From Desulfobacterales bacterium (lineage in GTDB: Bacteria; Desulfobacterota; Desulfobacteria; Desulfobacterales; UBA11574), in contig JAAXQD010000096.1 in the NCBI GenBank assembly GCA_012974475.1, forward strand, positions 1 through 18,472: DNA of 18,472 nucleotides, given 5' to 3'. Within the stretch, counting starts at the first letter, position 1, and every line of letters begins with the position of its first letter. The translations under genes and the position numbers were made by a program. The notes below the pieces were generated by a model. That model did no database searches and was not told the DNA's origin. It saw nothing but the letters and a program-made list of their open reading frames with translations. Of this stretch, positions 14,164 to 18,472 are shown one piece after another.

Positions 14164-14816
14164 ATCGGCTACCTCTCTGAATATATAACTCCTGGCTTCC
14201 CACCTTCACGTCTGAAGCAGTCAGCGGATTTTCAAAAAAAGAACGGAACACTATCGTATAATAATCGGTTTAAATCGAACGGAAATCTTTGTTCGTTTAT
14301 CCCCATCTTCCGATAACATAATGCCTTGTTTGTCGATTGCAACCCAAATATTTTTTATTACTCCCCCAGATAATTTTTTATTATTTTTAAGATTGAATTT
14401 GTTTATAAATCAATATATTACTTTATTGAGTCGCTGTTGCTTTAAATACACATTGTGGTATTTCAATAGGGGTTCCCCTTGATTCGTGTAAAAATCTAAT
14501 TTTTTGAAAGTCGAGTTTGAAAAATTCATGCGTCGCGTGTCAAAAATACCGTCTTTGTTTGCCACAAAAAACGTCCGGATGTTTATTGCATCTCGAACTT
14601 TTTTCAATGCCAGGTTGCGGGTTTTATTCGTGGCTATGAGGTGCCGAAGCTCGGGATTATATTTTTTTCTTGTCAGACGGAAACCGGAAAGATAAAACAC
14701 AAAAAACCATAAGCTATTTCAAAACCTCCTATTCGTTGACTTAAGTTTTTTTAAAAGAGCTAAAAGGGCAGTGCTAAATTCATATAATACCCGCGATTAC
14801 TTAAGAGTGGATATAA
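14164..14816. other. AT-rich gene-free stretch of 653 bp
   Basis: No recognisable gene. The part next to the TPR gene must hold its promoter but shows no clear boxes. An imperfect stem lies at about 14262-14336: ATCGG...CCGAT outside, CGAAC...GTTCG inside. The middle is very AT-rich, with T-runs. Between about 14500 and 14700 all frames of both strands stay partly open. These include a GTG-started Lys/Asn-rich 96-codon frame on the minus strand (14410-14700) and a 63-codon frame on the plus strand, neither with a Shine-Dalgarno nor a recognised domain. This looks like a decayed gene or repeat rather than a gene. TTTCAAAACCT at 14717-14727 repeats an arm of the palindrome at 13368. TATAAT at 14783-14788 could be the -10 box of the next gene, though a matching -35 is lacking. 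Confidence 0.5.
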
Positions 14817-15326
14817 ATGAAGAATACTGAAAAATCCGAATTGCCCGACGGGGTGAGTATCAGATACAGTGAACCGTCAGATCATCCAAGAATTATAAAG
14901 GTAATGAAGGACTGGTGGGATGGTCGGGACTTAACATCCATGCTTCCCAGACTATTTCTTGAACATTTTTTCAATACATCCCTTGTCATTGAAGATCGGA
15001 CAAATGAATTAATCGCTTTTCTAATCGGCTTTCTATCTCAGTCTCAGACCAATGAATGCTACATACACTTTGCGGGCGTTCACCCGAAATATCGCGGATT
15101 AGGTCTCGGCGCATATTTGTATCATCGGTTTTTCCAAATAAGCAAAGAAAACAATCGGGCCATGGTTCGGGCCTGTACATCCCCTGTAAACAAAGGATCC
15201 ATCGAATTTCATAAAAAAATGGGGTTTCAGATAGAACCGGGAAATGGGCAGCTGTTCGATGTTTCGGTCACCTTGGATTATAATTACCCGGATGATCCAA
15301 AAGTACTATTCGTAAAAATATTATAA
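14817..15326 (+). CDS. GNAT-family N-acetyltransferase
   Basis: This is a 169-residue acyl-CoA-dependent acetyltransferase. The GNAT fold is recognisable from VSIRYSEPSDHPRIIKVMKDWW (first strand and helix, about 13-34), the beta4 strand CYIHFAGVHPKYRG, the acetyl-CoA pyrophosphate loop RGLGLG (93-98), and the C-terminal RACTSPVNKGSIEFHKKMGF. That last segment is typical of enzymes acetylating amino groups of small molecules or protein N-termini. The substrate cannot be predicted. GAGTGGAT before the ATG is an acceptable ribosome site. It is followed, 137 bp on, by the shikimate-kinase-like gene in the same direction, but hairpins lie between them, so co-transcription is uncertain. Confidence 0.9.
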   Translation: MKNTEKSELPDGVSIRYSEPSDHPRIIKVMKDWWDGRDLTSMLPRLFLEHFFNTSLVIEDRTNELIAFLIGFLSQSQTNECYIHFAGVHPKYRGLGLGAYLYHRFFQISKENNRAMVRACTSPVNKGSIEFHKKMGFQIEPGNGQLFDVSVTLDYNYPDDPKVLFVKIL

Positions 15327-15365
15327 CTGAAGCTCCATGCAGCCCTGATGAAAAGGGATTTACGC

Positions 15366-15410
15366 CCCGGTTACTAACCGGGTTGAAAGCCACTCGACAT
15401 CGAATGGCTT
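15366..15410 (+). terminator. Two tandem hairpins after the GNAT gene
   Basis: CCCGGTT (15366-15372) and AACCGGG (15376-15382) form a perfect 7-bp stem with a 3-nt loop. Four bases later AAGCCA (15387-15392) pairs with TGGCTT (15405-15410), with TCGA/TCGA (15394-15397 and 15400-15403) inside. The following bases, CCCTTAT, are not a proper T-tract. They may terminate or stabilise the upstream message, or form a leader for the shikimate-kinase-like gene that starts 53 bp further on. Confidence 0.4.
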
Positions 15411-15463
15411 CCCTTATACGGCATTGCACAGGATCGTATACGCGAAAGGCTAAAAAGTAAATC

Positions 15464-15985
15464 ATGGCTGAGAACTTATCCAACATCGTGCTCATCGGAA
15501 TGCCCGGGTCGGGCAAGAGTACGGTGGGCGTCATTTTGGCCAAGATGACATCATACGACTTTGTGGATACGGACGTCCTGATCCAGACATTAGCCGGCCG
15601 TTCCCTGCAACACATCGTTGACACGGAAAGCCATTTGGCTTTGCGCAGGATCGAAGAGGACGTTCTCTTGGGGCTTAACTGCCGGAATTACGTCATCGCC
15701 ACCGGAGGAAGCGCGGCATACAGTCATGCCGCCATGATGCATTTGAAGTCGAACGGTCTCATGGTCTTTCTTGACGTGGATCTCTCCACACTTGAGTCGC
15801 GGGTCATCGATTTTGATACGAGAGGTCTGGCAAAACGCCCGGATCAGAGCTTCGCAGACCTGTTCCATGAACGTTATCCTTTGTATACGAAGTGTGCAGA
15901 CGTCACGTTGACCTGCTTGAAACTAACCCAAGAAGAAGTATGTGCAAAGATCATCAAAAAGTTGCGGGAAAGAAAGCTGATTTGA
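15464..15985 (+). CDS. Shikimate kinase-like protein (AroK family) with altered GGG motif
   Basis: This is a 173-residue P-loop kinase of shikimate kinase type (ATP-dependent 3-phosphorylation of shikimate in chorismate synthesis). Walker A is GMPGSGKST (12-20, Lys18), and DTD (35-37) supplies Mg/shikimate contacts. Arg61/Arg62 stand where the substrate-binding Arg is expected, the lid holds Arg120 and Arg125, and ERYPLY with Arg137 is typical of the family. The normal GGG of the substrate-binding Walker-B-like turn reads ATGGSAAYS (GGS at 81-83), and no other aro gene is nearby. It may be a genuine but divergent AroK, or a paralogue phosphorylating another compound, so I leave the symbol blank. 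The RBS is poor (only AAAAAGTAA before the ATG). The next gene is convergent. Confidence 0.8.
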   Translation: MAENLSNIVLIGMPGSGKSTVGVILAKMTSYDFVDTDVLIQTLAGRSLQHIVDTESHLALRRIEEDVLLGLNCRNYVIATGGSAAYSHAAMMHLKSNGLMVFLDVDLSTLESRVIDFDTRGLAKRPDQSFADLFHERYPLYTKCADVTLTCLKLTQEEVCAKIIKKLRERKLI

Positions 15986-16021
15986 ATCTCTCGCGAAAAT
16001 TTATCCGGAATTTTTCATAAT

Positions 16022-16039
16022 GTTCAACCTTAATTGAAC
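16022..16039. repeat. Small hairpin in the convergent gap 15986-16138
   Basis: GTTCAA (16022-16027) and TTGAAC (16034-16039) form a 6-bp stem with a 6-nt loop between two genes that converge. There is no T-run on either strand, so it is at most a weak terminator. The rest of the 153-bp gap shows nothing. Confidence 0.3.
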
Positions 16040-16138
16040 GAATGCCGAGGGTGCCCCAAATTCAAGTATGCCCGGGACAAATGGACGAATCGGGCTCCAC
16101 CTGTGAAATCTCTACATCTGTCATGTTTTCATACAAAG

Positions 16139-18298
16139 TCAGGGTAAATTTAACGTCTCGATAAAATCTCCGACCGCTTTGTGGACTCTGCTTGCGCCCT
16201 TGCCTAATAGAATGCCGTGGCGGTCAAAGTTAAAGAGGATATACGATTTATCTTCGGATCCAATACGTTTGAAAGCCCGTCGAGATCCGCTAGGTTTCAC
16301 CACCGGATCTCCCAGGGATTGAACCACAAGTGCCGGTATCTGAATATCGGGCAATTTTTCATCTACGGACTCCATGAGTCGCTCCAGTTCCAACACCCCG
16401 GAGACCGGATTCCGGAAATAATTAATATGTGGATTTTCAGGCTCATTCTCAACAAATTCCTTTTTAGCCCCTTCAAGGCGAACCCGCTCCATCAAACGAT
16501 TCCACACGTCGACCGCCGGTACAAATTTCGAGGAAAAGTCCTGAAGCCTCATGGACGGACAAACGGCAAAAACACCCATGATCCCTTTTACTCTTGCCGC
16601 CAGTTCCAGTGCCAGTAAAGCTCCGGCGGAAAACCCGCCCACTACAACCTGCTCGCACAGGTGGCTCATAACGGCATAACCTGTTTCAACCGCGGACACC
16701 CAATCCGTATAGGGTCTGATTGCCAGATCTTCCGGAGCAGTACCATGCCCCTTTAATCGTGGCGCATAAACCCACAATCCCCTTCGCCCCAAATACTCGG
16801 CCAGCTTCTTGACTTCGAGAGGGGCGGCCATATATCCGTGCACCAGAACCACCCCCATATTACGGGATGTTCCTTTAATGAGAAACGGTTTCCCGACATC
16901 TTTCTCCTTTGATTCTTTTTCTATATAATACTTTTCATAGTCTCGATCGAATTCATCCGTCGCTTTTTTCATCAGATACCCGGCAATCTGCCGTCTCAAC
17001 CAGAAGCCCGGCATCCATGCATACCGCCTTATCCTGCGCTGGAGCTTTATCAAGGGTTCAACTTCATTTGCAATAACTGCAACGGGATTATCAATACGAA
17101 CACGATGAAAATCAAAAGATGGCATAAATTTCGAAGTATCCTTTATGAGCGAATTGTTCTTTATTTTGACAACTCTCTTTTCCTCGGCAACTTTGACAAA
17201 GTTTTTAAGCTTGTTGAAACGGTCGTCTATCAATAGATGCGTCTGATCTAAATGGAGATCGTCGTGGAGATATACTCCTGTTTCATCAAGGTTGTCCGTA
17301 ACGACAAAAAATGCCCTTCGCCTCAGGTCATACCTGTCGATTTTTTTAAACGGAATCAGTTTTAACAGAGATGCAAAAATGTGATCATGGTTCACGGTGG
17401 TCATGCTGTAAATGGCCGACATGTATTGCTGCATAACTTTTACCGCAACATTTCTCATGATCTGTCTTGAAGGAATCGGGTCATCGAAACCGATGCGACG
17501 TTTTGAGGTGATATCCTTTTGGATGGCCGAACGTTCCATGAATGACTTGATCTCAATGGGTTTGCCAAACCGAATATCCATATCCACACCGGACAGCAGC
17601 ATACTCCCTTCGGTCATAATCTCTTCGAGCATGCGTTCCGGGACATTATCTATCCAACGTGTAGCCAGCTTGCTGAGCACATTCTCATGGCCCCTGAGTG
17701 GATAATAGGTAACGTTTACCGGAACGATACAGGTGTTGCCGGCCAAAACATCATCGATTGAATCGATTTGAAAGCGTTCTATCAACCGTTGGGCTTCCTC
17801 AGGAACTTCATCCAATATGATCCGTAATCGTTGGCGATAAAATTCGGTTCTCAGTGCCAGCGTGGCAGCCCCGGTGTGCGGCGGGCGTTTGCCGCCGGCA
17901 TAAGAAATCATAAATTGCCCCTTTTCAACGATTTTCTTGTTTTTGACCATACGGCCTTCGGGGAAAATGATCCACTTGGCTTCGCCGGTGAGTAAACTCT
18001 TGATAATGAGAAGGTCCCGGTGGGGATTTTGGGTGGATACTGCACCCACCTTTTCGAGAAAAGCACCCAGCGTTCCTTCAAAAAATTGATAATCGGCAAG
18101 AGACCAAACCGGAATTTTTACCAGCTTATGAATATGATATGGAAGGAGAAGGGTTTCGATCCGGGTAAAATGATTCACAACAAATATGACAGAACCTTCG
18201 GGAATGTTTTCCCTTTCGTGAATCCGTATGTTTGCCTTTGAAAGTCCGGCCAGTGTCTTGATGGCAAGACCTGTTGTTCGATATGCAAAAGGATTCAT
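16139..18298 (-). CDS. Two-domain fusion: PlsC-type glycerolipid acyltransferase + alpha/beta hydrolase (esterase/lipase)
   Basis: This is a 719-residue protein combining two lipid-type enzymes. N-terminal part (about 1-250): lysophosphatidate-acyltransferase-like, with the HX4D motif present as NHFTRIE (His43, Glu48 instead of Asp) and FPEGR (112-116), followed by VPVNVTYYPL. Middle (about 250-475): no domain recognised; helical and charged. C-terminal part (about 480-719): alpha/beta hydrolase of monoacylglycerol-lipase/carboxylesterase style, with oxyanion HGYM (His487), RLKGHGTAPEDL, nucleophile elbow GFSAG (Ser557), acid Asp664 in GDPVV, and His694 in DRHGI. A fused acyltransferase and lipase suggests acyl-chain remodelling or wax/storage lipid chemistry at the inner membrane, but no clear transmembrane helix is visible. 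It is divergent from the partial gene at the right edge. No clear Shine-Dalgarno precedes the ATG. Confidence 0.85.
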   Translation of the reverse strand: MNPFAYRTTGLAIKTLAGLSKANIRIHERENIPEGSVIFVVNHFTRIETLLLPYHIHKLVKIPVWSLADYQFFEGTLGAFLEKVGAVSTQNPHRDLLIIKSLLTGEAKWIIFPEGRMVKNKKIVEKGQFMISYAGGKRPPHTGAATLALRTEFYRQRLRIILDEVPEEAQRLIERFQIDSIDDVLAGNTCIVPVNVTYYPLRGHENVLSKLATRWIDNVPERMLEEIMTEGSMLLSGVDMDIRFGKPIEIKSFMERSAIQKDITSKRRIGFDDPIPSRQIMRNVAVKVMQQYMSAIYSMTTVNHDHIFASLLKLIPFKKIDRYDLRRRAFFVVTDNLDETGVYLHDDLHLDQTHLLIDDRFNKLKNFVKVAEEKRVVKIKNNSLIKDTSKFMPSFDFHRVRIDNPVAVIANEVEPLIKLQRRIRRYAWMPGFWLRRQIAGYLMKKATDEFDRDYEKYYIEKESKEKDVGKPFLIKGTSRNMGVVLVHGYMAAPLEVKKLAEYLGRRGLWVYAPRLKGHGTAPEDLAIRPYTDWVSAVETGYAVMSHLCEQVVVGGFSAGALLALELAARVKGIMGVFAVCPSMRLQDFSSKFVPAVDVWNRLMERVRLEGAKKEFVENEPENPHINYFRNPVSGVLELERLMESVDEKLPDIQIPALVVQSLGDPVVKPSGSRRAFKRIGSEDKSYILFNFDRHGILLGKGASRVHKAVGDFIETLNLP

Positions 18299-18340
18299 GG
18301 ACTGATTTTGCCGGGTGTCTATTTGGTTTCGAATTTCAGG

Positions 18341-18369
18341 TTGCAGTTGACAGATTAAGCAAATATAAT
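18341..18369 (+). promoter_or_regulatory. Sigma70-like promoter facing the right edge
   Basis: TTGCAG (18341-18346), a 17-nt spacer and a perfect TATAAT (18364-18369) lie in the divergent gap upstream of the partial gene that runs off the window. The start point would be near 18376. A competing TTGACA at 18347-18352 is only 11 nt from the same -10 box, too close to be its partner. Confidence 0.45.
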
Positions 18370-18411
18370 TAAATTAAACCTTTTTTAAATAAAAATAAAG
18401 GATTTTCGGAG

Positions 18412-18472
18412 GTGCGCCGTGTATTCAAAAATAGCAAAATGAGAGTTTTGCGTTTTTTCGACCTTATTTTCA
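18412..18472 (+). CDS. 5' end of an unidentified gene, cut by the window edge
   Basis: An open frame runs to the end of the window. It can start at GTG 18412 (AAGGA at 18398-18402, about 9 nt upstream) or at ATG 18439 (reads MRVLRFFDLIF...). The basic-then-hydrophobic start resembles the N-terminus of membrane proteins such as bacterial sugar transferases, but about 11-20 residues are too few to identify it. In a second frame, GTG 18419, ideally spaced from GGAGG (18408-18412), gives a seven-residue peptide whose TGA (18440-18442) overlaps ATG 18439 as ATGA, a possible coupled leader. Which start is used is undecided. Confidence 0.35.
   Translation, partial: MRRVFKNSKMRVLRFFDLIF

Noticed and set aside
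1..18472. tRNA or rRNA genes
   Set aside because: Checking the gene-free gaps for TTCGA-type T-loops and paired acceptor ends gave no cloverleaf. The TTCGA strings seen are almost all inside genes.

Overview
The window looks like chromosomal DNA from a Gram-negative bacterium, most probably an anaerobic or microaerobic member of the Desulfobacterota (Desulfobacteraceae-like). This is an inference. It rests on an ArsS-type radical SAM gene whose reading frame carries an in-frame UGA where selenocysteine is expected, on a rubredoxin-less rubrerythrin-type protein, and on the general protein style. No rRNA, tRNA, CRISPR array or transposase gene was seen.

Layout. (1) 5-6888, plus strand: a ferritin-like protein, an alpha/beta hydrolase that overlaps the next gene, then the complete 2-oxoglutarate dehydrogenase complex: sucA (E1o), sucB (E2o) and lpdA (E3). 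A 229-bp gap between sucA and sucB can fold into nested stems. (2) 6889-7310: gene-free, dominated by an imperfect palindrome of about 216 bp. (3) 7311-10244, plus strand: a MerA/Lpd-like flavoprotein, a small AhpD/CMD-type peroxidase-like protein, and ArsS. The arsS frame stops at TGA 10221, but that codon sits exactly where the family has its last conserved Cys/Sec. A compact hairpin of bacterial SECIS type follows it, so the probable product is a 333-residue selenoprotein ending at 10244. (4) 10397-13144: aconitase (acnA) behind a good sigma70-like promoter and overlapping hairpins. (5) 13145-14816: convergent and gene-poor DNA around a secreted, membrane-anchored TPR protein on the minus strand. 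(6) 14817-15985: a GNAT acetyltransferase and a shikimate-kinase-like protein. (7) 16139-18298, minus strand: a two-domain PlsC-type acyltransferase/alpha-beta hydrolase fusion. (8) The 5' end of a divergent gene running off the right edge.

How it fits together. sucA, sucB, lpdA and acnA supply three enzyme activities or complexes of the oxidative TCA cycle, so this is a core carbon locus. The flavoprotein/CMD/ArsS trio inserted between lpdA and acnA is a redox module of the 'selenocysteine radical SAM' type. Its usual methyltransferase and glycosyltransferase partners are not in the window. The most notable points are the Sec-containing ArsS with its SECIS-like hairpin, the two cofactor-site substitutions in its neighbours (Tyr for the Lpd catalytic His; Tyr for the AhpD CxxCxxxH His), the large palindrome at 7031-7246, the structured sucB leader, and the acyltransferase-hydrolase fusion.
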